Below, in pieces: positions 23,502 through 30,925 of a stretch of DNA of 64,000 bases. The translations under genes and the position numbers were made by a program. A model generated the notes under the pieces. It was not told the origin of the DNA. It ran no database searches and saw only the letters and a program-made list of their open reading frames with translations. The DNA comes from Streptomyces europaeiscabiei (GTDB lineage: Bacteria > Actinomycetota > Actinomycetes > Streptomycetales > Streptomycetaceae). The stretch lies in assembly GCF_036346855.1 (NCBI RefSeq), contig NZ_CP107841.1:992001-1056000 (forward strand). Reading direction: 5' to 3'. Position 1 is the stretch's first letter; each line of letters begins with the position of its first letter.

Positions 23502-25073
23502 TCAAAGCCCCCGGTGCACCACATGCCCGCCCGTCACAGTCAGCCGCACCGGTGCCTCGGCGACCTCGTCGGCCGGTGCTTCGACGGGGTCGACTCCCAG
23601 CGCGGTGAGGTCGGCCCGGAAGCCCACCGCGATCCGGCCCGAGACATCCGCCTCACCCGCGGCCAGCGCCGCGTGACTCGTGCAACCTTCCAGCGCCTGC
23701 ATCCCGGTAAGCCCCGCGCCGGAGGACGCCGCGCCCCGCGGCTCGCGGGCCGTGGCCAGTACGGCCCGCGCGTCATAGTGGGCGATGGGCCAGTCCGACC
23801 CGAGGGCGACGACCGCGCCGGCGTTCCGCAGATCGCGCAGCCGCCAGGCCCGTACCGCACGCTCCGCGCCGAGCCGCGACGACCACTCGTCGGACAGGTC
23901 GGCCCGGGTGTAGTCGGTGTGCGGGGGCTGCATGGAGGCGATGACCCCCACCTCCGCGAACCGCGCCACCAGCTCGTCCGGCACCGACTCGATGTGCTCC
24001 ACCCGGTGCGCGAGCCGCCCGCCGGGCCCCAGCGAGGCGACGGTGTCGAGGACGTGCCGCACGGCGGCGTCGCCGATCGCGTGGGTCGCCGTACGCACCC
24101 CCGCGCGGTGCAGGTGCCGTAGCGCGTCGCTGTAGGCGCCGGGGTCGGGCCAGAACGCGTCGGTGCCCTGGCCGTGGCAGTCGGGGTGGTCCAGCCAGGC
24201 GGTGCCGCCCTCCACGGTGCCGTCCATGAAGAACTTCACGCCGCCGACCCGCCAGTGCCGTCCGTCCCTGCCCTGGAGTGCGACGAGTTCCGCGAGGTCG
24301 TCCGCGTCGGCGCCGGGCATGCACCAGGGCGCGAAGCGCAGCCGGAGCGGCAGTACCGACTCCTCGGCGACCGCGCCCACCAGGTCGAGGTCGCCGAGGT
24401 CCATCACATGGGCGCCGGTGAGGCCGGTGGCGGCCATCGCGCCGAGCAACTCGGCCAGCCGGGAACGTCGTTCGGCGTACGAGGGCCGGGGCATGACGGG
24501 CTGGACGAGTTCCATCGCGGCATGCTCGACGAGATGGCCCGTGAGCCGTCCGTCGGCGTCGACGGCGAGGTGCGAGCGCTGTTCGAAGGCGCGCGGTCCG
24601 GTGATGCCGGCGGCCTTGAGGGCGGCCCCGCTGACCAGGGCGGAGTGGCCGTCGTACAGGCGCAGGAAGGCGGGGGCACCGAGCAGGATGTCCTCGACGA
24701 GGACGCGGTCGATGGTCCGGCCACCGAAGACGTTGTGGTCGAGGCCGTAGCCGATGACCCAGCCGTCGACACGTTCCCCCGAGGTGAGCGCGGCGCGGAG
24801 TCCGTCGAGGTCGCGTACGGCGGTGAGGTCGATGCCGGTGGCCATGTCCAGGCCCCAGACGGGGTGGCTGTGGCTGTCCACCAGGCCCGGCACCAGTCGG
24901 CCGCCGCCCAGATCCACGGTCTCGGTGCCCGGTCCGCGCCAGTCCCGTACGTCCGCCGCATCACCCACGGCGGCGATCAGGCCGTCGTGTACGGCGACCG
25001 CGGTGGCGTACGGCCGTTCCGGATCCAGGGTGCGGACGTGGGCGCCGGTGATGACGAGGTCGGCGGTGGGCAT
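23502..25073 (-). CDS. YtcJ-like metal-dependent amidohydrolase
   Basis: A 523-residue amidohydrolase-fold enzyme of the YtcJ/NfdA type. The metal-binding start is LVPGLVDSHSHPVWG, the Lys-containing strand is VGGVKFFMDGTVEGGTAWL, and the further metal residues lie in THAIGDAAV and HRVEHIESV; the last Asp is in VALGSDWPI. The C-terminal strand domain ends RLTVTGGHVVHRGL. An AGGAGG site about nine bases before the ATG at 25073 fixes the start. It lies 47 bases after the APC permease on the same strand, so uptake and hydrolysis of an amide-type compound is a plausible joint role. The substrate is unknown. Confidence 0.9.
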   Translation of the reverse strand: MPTADLVITGAHVRTLDPERPYATAVAVHDGLIAAVGDAADVRDWRGPGTETVDLGGGRLVPGLVDSHSHPVWGLDMATGIDLTAVRDLDGLRAALTSGERVDGWVIGYGLDHNVFGGRTIDRVLVEDILLGAPAFLRLYDGHSALVSGAALKAAGITGPRAFEQRSHLAVDADGRLTGHLVEHAAMELVQPVMPRPSYAERRSRLAELLGAMAATGLTGAHVMDLGDLDLVGAVAEESVLPLRLRFAPWCMPGADADDLAELVALQGRDGRHWRVGGVKFFMDGTVEGGTAWLDHPDCHGQGTDAFWPDPGAYSDALRHLHRAGVRTATHAIGDAAVRHVLDTVASLGPGGRLAHRVEHIESVPDELVARFAEVGVIASMQPPHTDYTRADLSDEWSSRLGAERAVRAWRLRDLRNAGAVVALGSDWPIAHYDARAVLATAREPRGAASSGAGLTGMQALEGCTSHAALAAGEADVSGRIAVGFRADLTALGVDPVEAPADEVAEAPVRLTVTGGHVVHRGL

Positions 25074-25120
25074 GGAGAGGTCTCCTCCTGTGGTGGGGGC
25101 GGCGGGCGGCTGGGGCGGGG

Positions 25121-26602
25121 TCAGTCGCCGGACGCGGCCGGTGGTTCGGCGGCGAAGTTCGCGTAGACCTCGGGGCGGGCCCGGCGCAGCCAGCGGGCGA
25201 GGACGAGGCCGATGACGAGGACCGTCGGGACGAGGGCCGCCAGGAAGGTGTTGACCGCCGTGGAGGCGCCGGTGAACCGGTCGAGGTGGCTGACGACCAG
25301 GGCGATGGCGCCGGTCAGGAGCGCCGCCGCGACGACGGGGGCGACGACCGTGCGCAGGACACCCTCGCTGTGGGTGACGCGCCGGAAGTAGAAGGGCACG
25401 GCGAGCGCGGCGAGCACTTGCAGCAGCATCAGGGCGAGCATGCCGGGGGTGTTCACCCACAGCAGCAGCTGCATGTAGGGGTCGGCACCGGCCGCGGCGA
25501 AGGCCAGGACGACGATCGCGCCGAGGACGGTCTGGGCGATGCCCGCGACGTACGGGGAGCGGTGGCGCGGGTGGACGCGGGCCAGAGCCTTGGGGAGGAT
25601 CCCCTCCTCGGCGAGGGCGAGGCCGTAGCGGTTGATGGCGTTGTGGAAGGCGAGGAGGGAGGCGAGGACGCTGGTGACGATGAGGACGCGCATCAGGTCG
25701 GCCGCCCAGGGTCCGACGTAGGTCGTGATGGCGGAGAAGAACAGGTCGGCGGGGTTGGCGCCGGCCGCCGCGATGACCTGGGCGTCACCGAAGGCCTGGA
25801 TCACGGTCCACACGATGAAGGCGTAGAACAGGCCGAGGAAGCCGATGGCGAGGTAGGTGGCGCGGGGCACCGTGCGGGCCGGGTCCCGGGCCTCGCGGCG
25901 GTAGATGACGGTGGACTCGAAACCGGTGAACGCGGCGAACGCGAAGGCCAGGACGGCCACCATGCCGGAGACCATGACGTTGTCCGGGGCGAAGGAGGCG
26001 AGGGAGAGGCCGTCGGCGCCGCCCTCGATCAGCACACCCCCGGCGAGCAGCACGAGGATGCCGGTCTCGGCGACGAGCAGGACGCCGAGGAGCTTGGCGC
26101 CGAAGTCGATGGACCGGTAGCCGGCATAGCCGATGATCAGCAGGCCCACGAGGGAGACGGGCAGCCAGGGGATGTCCGCACCGAACAGGGAGTGGGCGGT
26201 GTCCCGGGTGGCGGTGCCGAGGAGGCCGTAGACGCCGATCTCCATGCCGTTGTAGCCGATGAGCGCGAGGAGCGCCGCGCCGATGCCGGCCGGGCGGCCG
26301 AGGCCGCGGGTGATGTACGCGTAGAAGGCGCCGGCGCTGCGGACGTGGCGGCTCATGGTGGTGAAGCCGACGGCGAAGACGGCGAGCGTGAGCCCGGCCA
26401 GGAGATAGCCGACGGGGGCGCCGATGCCGCCCATCAGGATGGCGAGCGGGGCGACTCCGGCCATCACGGTGAGCGGGGCGGCGGCGGAGACGACGAAGAA
26501 CGCAATATCGGTGGTGCCGAGAGAGCCGGAGCGGAGGGACGGGGTCGGGGAGGACGCGCTTTCGGCCGGGCCTGCGGCGGTCGCGTCGGGGGTGACAGTC
26601 AT
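25121..26602 (-). CDS. APC-family amino acid/amine permease
   Basis: A 493-residue transporter with about twelve membrane helices. The first helices read IAFFVVSAAAPLTVMAGVAP and IGAPVGYLLAGLTLAVFAVG with the APC glycine signature, followed by SAGAFYAYITRGLGRPAGIG. The middle has FTGFESTVIYRREARDPART. It is co-directional with the amidohydrolase and divergent from a TetR regulator, with a 21-bp dyad between them. It is likely to import the substrate of the amidohydrolase and to be controlled by that regulator; both statements are inference from arrangement. Confidence 0.9.
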   Translation of the reverse strand: MTVTPDATAAGPAESASSPTPSLRSGSLGTTDIAFFVVSAAAPLTVMAGVAPLAILMGGIGAPVGYLLAGLTLAVFAVGFTTMSRHVRSAGAFYAYITRGLGRPAGIGAALLALIGYNGMEIGVYGLLGTATRDTAHSLFGADIPWLPVSLVGLLIIGYAGYRSIDFGAKLLGVLLVAETGILVLLAGGVLIEGGADGLSLASFAPDNVMVSGMVAVLAFAFAAFTGFESTVIYRREARDPARTVPRATYLAIGFLGLFYAFIVWTVIQAFGDAQVIAAAGANPADLFFSAITTYVGPWAADLMRVLIVTSVLASLLAFHNAINRYGLALAEEGILPKALARVHPRHRSPYVAGIAQTVLGAIVVLAFAAAGADPYMQLLLWVNTPGMLALMLLQVLAALAVPFYFRRVTHSEGVLRTVVAPVVAAALLTGAIALVVSHLDRFTGASTAVNTFLAALVPTVLVIGLVLARWLRRARPEVYANFAAEPPAASGD

Positions 26603-26670
26603 GAGGGAAAGCCCTTCTGGCTGCGGGCAGGGACGAGGGTACCGGGCCGTGCGGGATGACCTGAGCCCGT

Positions 26671-26691
26671 AAACCTAAAGGCTTTCGGTTT
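26671..26691. promoter_or_regulatory. TetR operator dyad between APC permease and TetR genes
   Basis: A 21-bp dyad with arms AAACCtAAAG (26671-26680) and CTTTcGGTTT (26682-26691) around a central G. All positions pair except one per arm. It lies in the divergent promoter region and is the obvious binding site for the TetR protein encoded at 26748. Confidence 0.7.
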
Positions 26692-26747
26692 TCGCAATGT
26701 AGCCTTCACCTCGGACTACTGGGAAGACCCCGGAGGGGACGGACACC

Positions 26748-27365
26748 ATGGGACGGCCGCGCACACCCCTGCTGGACAGGGAGCGCATCACCACCACCGC
26801 GCTGGAACTCCTCGACGCACAGGGCGAGTTCAGCGTTCCGCAGATCGCACGGCGGCTCGGGGTGCAGACCGGCTCGGTGTACCACCATGTGGACGGCCGG
26901 GACGGCATCGTGGAGCTGCTGCGGGAGCGGGTCGCGGAGGGCATCGACGTCTCCGCCCTCGACCTCCGCCCCTGGGACGAGGCCCTGGAGGCGTGGGCCC
27001 GCTCCTACCGCGCCGCCTTCGCGGCCCACCCCCGGGCCATCCCGCTGCTGACGACGTCCCCGGTACGGGCCCCGCGCATCCTCGAACAGTACGAGCGGGC
27101 CGTCACCCTGCTCCTCGACGCGGGCTTCCCGCTCCCGGACGTGATGCCGGTGCTGGTCGCCCTGGAGAACGTCGTCCTGGGCTCGGCCCTGGACCTCGCC
27201 GCTCCCGTGGCCATGTGGGAGATCACCGACGCGTCGGCCACGCCGCGCCTGGCACAGGCGTTGGACGCGGTGGGCGACGGTCGCGCGGACGCCGCCTTCG
27301 AGGTGGCCCTCGACGGCTTCCTCGCGCATGCGCGGCGCGGACTGGAAGCGCACGCACAGGTGTAG
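26748..27365 (+). CDS. TetR/AcrR-family transcriptional regulator
   Basis: A 205-residue regulator. The DNA-binding helices are ITTTALELLDAQGEFSVPQIARRLGV and QTGSVYHHVDGRDGIVELLRERV. The C-terminal ligand domain resembles the tetracycline-repressor C-terminal type (YRAAFAAHPRAIPLL, then LVALENVVLGSALDLAAP). It is divergent from the APC permease and amidohydrolase and probably represses them through the dyad at 26671-26691. Confidence 0.92.
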   Translation: MGRPRTPLLDRERITTTALELLDAQGEFSVPQIARRLGVQTGSVYHHVDGRDGIVELLRERVAEGIDVSALDLRPWDEALEAWARSYRAAFAAHPRAIPLLTTSPVRAPRILEQYERAVTLLLDAGFPLPDVMPVLVALENVVLGSALDLAAPVAMWEITDASATPRLAQALDAVGDGRADAAFEVALDGFLAHARRGLEAHAQV

Positions 27366-27433
27366 GCACGGACGGGGCGGCGTACGGAAAAACCCCTGTG
27401 CGCCGACTCGCACACCTCTGCGATCATCCCCGA

Positions 27434-29605
27434 ATGGCGCAGAGTCTCGAATCGCTGGTCATCCGGCACACCCACCGCCTTCCCGCCCCCAGGGGGTCCG
27501 CCGGCGAAGGCACCGCCGCCGCGCGGCAGTTCGACGCAGCCCTCATGGACGTGGGCTTCAAGCTCTCGGCGGAGCTGCTGGAGCGTCTGTCGGGGCTGTC
27601 CGGGGCCGCGGTCCTGCACACCGCCGGGCGGACACTGCGCACCGTGAGCGAGATGGTGGGCGACCACGTCCGGCACAACTCCTACTTCATCGACTTCCCG
27701 GCGAACGTGCCGGACACCGAGGAGTTCTGGACGGGTTGCGTGGCCAAGGCCCTCGGCGACGAGAAGTCCCGCGAGAACGTGCTGACACAGCTGGCGAACG
27801 GGGTGCTCGACCTGCTCAGCCTCCCCACGTACGGCCGCTACCAGCACACCTACGAGGAGATGCTCGCGGCGCAGGACGAGCTGATCGCCTCGGCGGGCGA
27901 CCGGGTGACCGTCCTGCACCTCGGCCGGGACCTGGACGACGAACTCACCGATCTGTACCTGGCCCTGGCGGGCAGCACGACCCCGCTGGGCGAGGACCAC
28001 CTGCGTGACCTCAAGGTGCTCGCCGAGCGGTGCGCGCTCGGCCCCCAGCCGGAGCGGATCCCGGTCCGGGAGAACCGGGCGGTCGTCAACGAGGCCCGGC
28101 TCGGCGTCGGCGCGGACCTCCTCCTCGACACCGTCACCGATGTGCTGCGGCTTGCCTGCGCGCTGTCGGGCGGCGACGTGACGCTGCAGGAGCCGACCCG
28201 GCTGCGGGCACTGTCGCGGCCGGTGCGCCGGGGGCTCCTCGCGGGCCTCGACGCCGTGGTCGCGGCGAACCCCGCGAAGCTCGCCGATGTGCACGCGCAC
28301 CGGGAGCCCTTCAAGCGGCTCGGTGAGCGCCTCCACCCGCACGAGTACCCGCGCTGGCCGCACGCCGCCGACGTGTTCGCCGTCGCGCGGGGTGAGAAGG
28401 AGGCGCGGTCCTTCGGCAGCCGGCTGGAGAAACTGCTCGACGAGCTCGACGTGCTCGGCGCGGTGAAGCTGCTGGAGTCCGCTCCCGGCAGGCTGTTCCG
28501 CGCCCTGGACCTGCTGCTGCGCATCGCCGCCGACCAGGCGGAGCGGGACACGGTGGTGGCCGCGGCGGTGCGCGTCGCACCCGGGGTCTCCGGCCGGGTC
28601 GTGCTCGCGGTCCGCGAACACTTCCACAACCGGGAACGGGAGAGCGAGGAGCCCCGCGTCTTCGTCAACCGCCGGGGACGCGCCTGGGTGACCCCCGACG
28701 TCAGGCCGCCCGTACCGGCCGCCGACCGCGACCGGCTGATCACCGCCCTCGACGCCGAGCTGCGCCGCCGGCTCCAGGCACCGGGCCGACTGCTGATCGA
28801 CCCCGACGTCCTCGACGTGGCGCTCCCGCTCAGCGGCAGGGCGACCGCGGCCGGGCTCGGCGTGCTGCCGCGAGGGTCGGTCTCGACGGTCGAGGGCGAC
28901 CGGTTGCGCTTCTTCGTGTACTGGAAGGAGACCGAGTTCCGGACCGACTACGACCTGTCGGCACTGCTTCTGCACTCCGACTACAGCACCGACTCCTGGC
29001 TCTCCTACACGTCCCTCACGGCAGTAGGGGGCAGGCACTCGGGCGACATCACCGAGGCGCCCCACGGGGCCTCGGAGTTCATCGACCTGTCCCTGGACCG
29101 GGTGCGCAATGCGTTCATCGTCCCGGAGGTCAACATCTACGCGGGTGAGGGCTTCGAGGAGGTCGAGGAGTCGTTCTTCGGCTTCATGGTGCGCGACGGC
29201 GAGCAGAAGGGTCGCCCGTTCGAGCCGCGCACGGTGCGGATGAAGTCGGAGCTGCGCGGGGTGGGCCGAGTGGCGCTGCCATTGGTGTTCCGGCGCGGGG
29301 ACGACGGACGGTGGCGTGCGAAGTGGCTGCACCTGTATCTGAAGGGGATCTCGTCGGCCAACCGGGTCGAGGACAACCAGGTGTCGGTGTCCAAGGTGGT
29401 GCGCGCCCTCGTGGAGCGCGAGCAGCTGACGGTGGGGTACCTGGTCGACCTGATGTCCCGCGACACGACGGTCATGGACCTGTGGGACGGCGTGTCGGTG
29501 CCGGACGAGCCCGTGACGTACATCGGTCTCGGACGGCCCGAGGGGCTGCACCCGGACTCCCGGGTCATCACCCTCGAAAATCTGCGCGACCTGATCCCGG
29601 GCTGA
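27434..29605 (+). CDS. Large TerD-domain protein
   Basis: A 723-residue cytoplasmic protein. The first two thirds are helical and poorly characterised (SLESLVIRHTHRLPAPRGS at the start, HNSYFIDFPANVPDTEEFW further on). A TerD-like domain begins around residue 480: LRFFVYWKETEFRTDYDLS, ALLLHSDYSTDSWLSYTSL, ITEAPHGASEFIDLSL and VEESFFGFMVRDG. The Asp-rich strand is consistent with calcium binding in TerD proteins. The C-terminal 80 residues include VSVSKVVRALVEREQLTVGYLV. There is no membrane segment or vWA domain. Similar large TerD proteins occur in Streptomyces outside ter operons. Tandem structured RNA copies start 16 bases after its stop. Confidence 0.82.
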   Translation: MAQSLESLVIRHTHRLPAPRGSAGEGTAAARQFDAALMDVGFKLSAELLERLSGLSGAAVLHTAGRTLRTVSEMVGDHVRHNSYFIDFPANVPDTEEFWTGCVAKALGDEKSRENVLTQLANGVLDLLSLPTYGRYQHTYEEMLAAQDELIASAGDRVTVLHLGRDLDDELTDLYLALAGSTTPLGEDHLRDLKVLAERCALGPQPERIPVRENRAVVNEARLGVGADLLLDTVTDVLRLACALSGGDVTLQEPTRLRALSRPVRRGLLAGLDAVVAANPAKLADVHAHREPFKRLGERLHPHEYPRWPHAADVFAVARGEKEARSFGSRLEKLLDELDVLGAVKLLESAPGRLFRALDLLLRIAADQAERDTVVAAAVRVAPGVSGRVVLAVREHFHNRERESEEPRVFVNRRGRAWVTPDVRPPVPAADRDRLITALDAELRRRLQAPGRLLIDPDVLDVALPLSGRATAAGLGVLPRGSVSTVEGDRLRFFVYWKETEFRTDYDLSALLLHSDYSTDSWLSYTSLTAVGGRHSGDITEAPHGASEFIDLSLDRVRNAFIVPEVNIYAGEGFEEVEESFFGFMVRDGEQKGRPFEPRTVRMKSELRGVGRVALPLVFRRGDDGRWRAKWLHLYLKGISSANRVEDNQVSVSKVVRALVEREQLTVGYLVDLMSRDTTVMDLWDGVSVPDEPVTYIGLGRPEGLHPDSRVITLENLRDLIPG

Positions 29606-29621
29606 GTGCTAGCGTTTGCCC

Positions 29622-29694
29622 GTGGCGAGGCCATGAAGGGGCTTCCTTCTCATTCACTCCAAATGAAATCAAGTCCTTTCGCTCTCCTCGCCAC
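29622..29694 (+). ncRNA. Structured RNA element, copy 1
   Basis: Three nested helices can be drawn by hand. P1 is 29622-29630 with 29686-29694 (9 bp, GTGGCGAGG/CCTCGCCAC). An internal loop CCAT/GCTCT follows. P2 is 29635-29644 with 29671-29680 (10 bp including two G-U pairs). The 5' joining strand is CCTTCTCA, and P3 is TTCA/TGAA (29653-29656, 29664-29667) with a 7-base loop. Copy 2 has the same plan with changed but still paired stems and identical joining strands. The G-U pairs make sense only for a plus-strand RNA. I do not recognise the motif, and its function is unknown. Confidence 0.7.
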
Positions 29695-29702
29695 CGACTT
29701 CG

Positions 29703-29735
29703 AACCGGGAGGCGCCACGTCGGCGCCTCCCGGTT
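29703..29735 (+). terminator. Hairpin terminator after RNA copy 1
   Basis: Arms 29703-29716 and 29722-29735 form a perfect 14-bp stem (core CCGGGAGGCGCC) with loop acgtc, followed by TCGTTCTG. It would end a transcript carrying RNA copy 1 and possibly the TerD-domain mRNA. Confidence 0.82.
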
Positions 29736-29758
29736 TCGTTCTGTCACCGCGGCCCTCA

Positions 29759-29830
29759 GTGAGGCCATGGGGAGGCTTCCTTCTCACCGCCGTACAAGCG
29801 GCCAACCACAAGTCTCCTCGCTCTCCTCAC
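29759..29830 (+). ncRNA. Structured RNA element, copy 2
   Basis: Same layout as copy 1. P1 is GTGAGG/CCTCAC (29759-29764, 29825-29830). The internal loop is again CCAT/GCTCT. P2 is 29769-29778 with 29810-29819 (10 bp with two G-U pairs at different positions from copy 1). The joining strand is again CCTTCTCA, and P3 is CCGC/GCGG (29787-29790, 29798-29801) with a 7-base loop. All four P3 pairs and several P2 pairs differ from copy 1 yet stay complementary, which is the signature of selection on RNA structure. Confidence 0.7.
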
Positions 29831-29843
29831 CTCCGTGTCGCTC

Positions 29844-29880
29844 CGGGCGGCGCCCGCGCTCACCGCGCGAGCGCCGCCCG
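29844..29880. terminator. Hairpin overlapping end of fructosamine kinase gene
   Basis: Arms CGGGCGGCGC (29844-29853) and GCGCCGCCCG (29871-29880) with a 17-base loop that contains the kinase stop codon. It could terminate either the minus-strand kinase mRNA or the plus-strand RNA. Confidence 0.5.
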
Positions 29881-30723
29881 AGCCGCTTGCAGGGCCTGCT
29901 CCGCGTAGCCACGGCCGAAGAGCACGGCGTGCACCAGCAGCGGGAAGAGCTGGTGGAGGCCGACGCGGTCCTGCCAGCCGTCGGCGAGGGGCGCCGCCCG
30001 CTGATAGCCGTCGAGGATGTGGCCCAGATGAGGGCAGCCGAAGAGGGCCAGCATCGCCAGGTCGGTCTCGCGGTGGCCGCCGTGCGCGGCCGGGTCGATG
30101 AGCCGGGCGTGGCCGTCGGCACCCCATAGGACGTTGCCGTTCCAGAGGTCGCCGTGCAGCCGGGCGGGCGGCTCGGCGGGGCCCGCGAGATCGGGCAGCC
30201 GCGCGCAGACCTCCTCGATCGGGGCTGTCTCGGCCGGGCGGAGCGTGCCGTCGTCGACCGCGCGGCGCAGATACGGCAGCACACGGTGCTCGGCGTACCA
30301 GGCCGGCCAGTCGGCGCCGGGGACGTTCCGCATGGGGGCGCGTCCGATGTACGCCTCCCTCGGGCCGCCGGGCGGCGGGGCGCCGTAGGAGGGCGCCCCG
30401 GCGGCGTGCAGGGCGGCCAGCTCGGCACCGAGGCGGGCCGCCGCCGCGGCACTCGGTGCCCCCTGGGCCACCAGGTCGATCACCAGGCGGTCCCCGTCGT
30501 GGCCGTACACCGTCGGCACGCGGACCGTGTGCGCCTCGGCGAGCCAGCGCAGTCCGGCCGCCTCGGCCCGGGCCGCGCCGGGGCCGTTGCCCAGCTTGAC
30601 GAGCACCACCCGGCCGTCGTCGAGGGTGACTTCGGCGAGCGTTGCGGACAGTCGGCGTTCACCAGTCGCCGGGCGGCCGGTGAGTCGCGCCGCCAGGGCA
30701 CCGGGTGCCGTGCGATCAGTCAC
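29860..30723 (-). CDS. Fructosamine kinase family protein
   Basis: A 287-residue kinase-fold protein of the fructosamine/ketosamine-3-kinase family, which phosphorylates Amadori-type adducts of proteins or amines so that they break down. The catalytic loop is RLHGDLWNGNVLWG and the metal-binding segment is RLIDPAAHGGHRETDLAML. The Lys of the ATP site lies in VVLVKLGNG. The GTG at 30723 follows a GGAGG site, and upstream codons give no family similarity. It converges on the TerD/RNA region and is divergent from the glucarate operon. Substrate specificity is not evident. Confidence 0.92.
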   Translation of the reverse strand: MTDRTAPGALAARLTGRPATGERRLSATLAEVTLDDGRVVLVKLGNGPGAARAEAAGLRWLAEAHTVRVPTVYGHDGDRLVIDLVAQGAPSAAAAARLGAELAALHAAGAPSYGAPPPGGPREAYIGRAPMRNVPGADWPAWYAEHRVLPYLRRAVDDGTLRPAETAPIEEVCARLPDLAGPAEPPARLHGDLWNGNVLWGADGHARLIDPAAHGGHRETDLAMLALFGCPHLGHILDGYQRAAPLADGWQDRVGLHQLFPLLVHAVLFGRGYAEQALQAARAALAR

Positions 30724-30814
30724 GGCGCACCACCTCCAGATCTCATGTCCGCGGATGCCTGACAGGATCCCGCGAGCGCCAGGTGTGACACCGGTGAAAT
30801 CTCCCACTCATGTC

Positions 30815-30844
30815 TTGACATGCGAACGAAACGCTCCGTAGCTT
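30815..30844 (+). promoter_or_regulatory. Candidate promoter of glucarate/sugar ABC operon
   Basis: TTGACA (30815-30820) and TAGCTT (30839-30844) are separated by 18 bases, about 80 bases before the binding-protein start. It is a housekeeping-sigma-like match judged by eye. The PL9 promoter at 54614-54643 has the same -10 hexamer. Confidence 0.5.
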
Positions 30845-30925
30845 GGCCGATCATTTAGATCCGTGAAGTGAGTTCATGGATATGAACAGCCGGGTGGACA
30901 GCCCGGAAGACAACGGAGTGTGCCC

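Larger units (their letters stand above)
29606..29859. other. Intergenic region holding tandem structured RNA
   Basis: This interval is not coding in any convincing way. It contains two related RNA elements, a perfect hairpin terminator between them and a second hairpin overlapping the end of the convergent kinase gene. A possible -10 element TAGCGT at 29610-29615 would put a transcription start at about 29621, exactly at the first helix. Confidence 0.65.

Noticed and set aside
24174..25166. A 330-codon plus-strand frame opposite the amidohydrolase
   Set aside because: The minus-strand protein has intact metal-binding motifs and a good ribosome binding site; the plus-strand frame is its shadow.
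29622..29830. Possible HDV-like or hammerhead ribozyme
   Set aside because: The helices do not form the nested double pseudoknot of HDV-like ribozymes, and the hammerhead CUGAUGA and GAAA cores are missing.
29632..29908. A reading frame starting MKGLPSHSLQMKSSPF that could be a small peptide or RiPP precursor
   Set aside because: The copy-2 equivalent falls in another frame with unrelated residues, while base-pairing is preserved between copies; selection appears to act on RNA structure, not on peptide.
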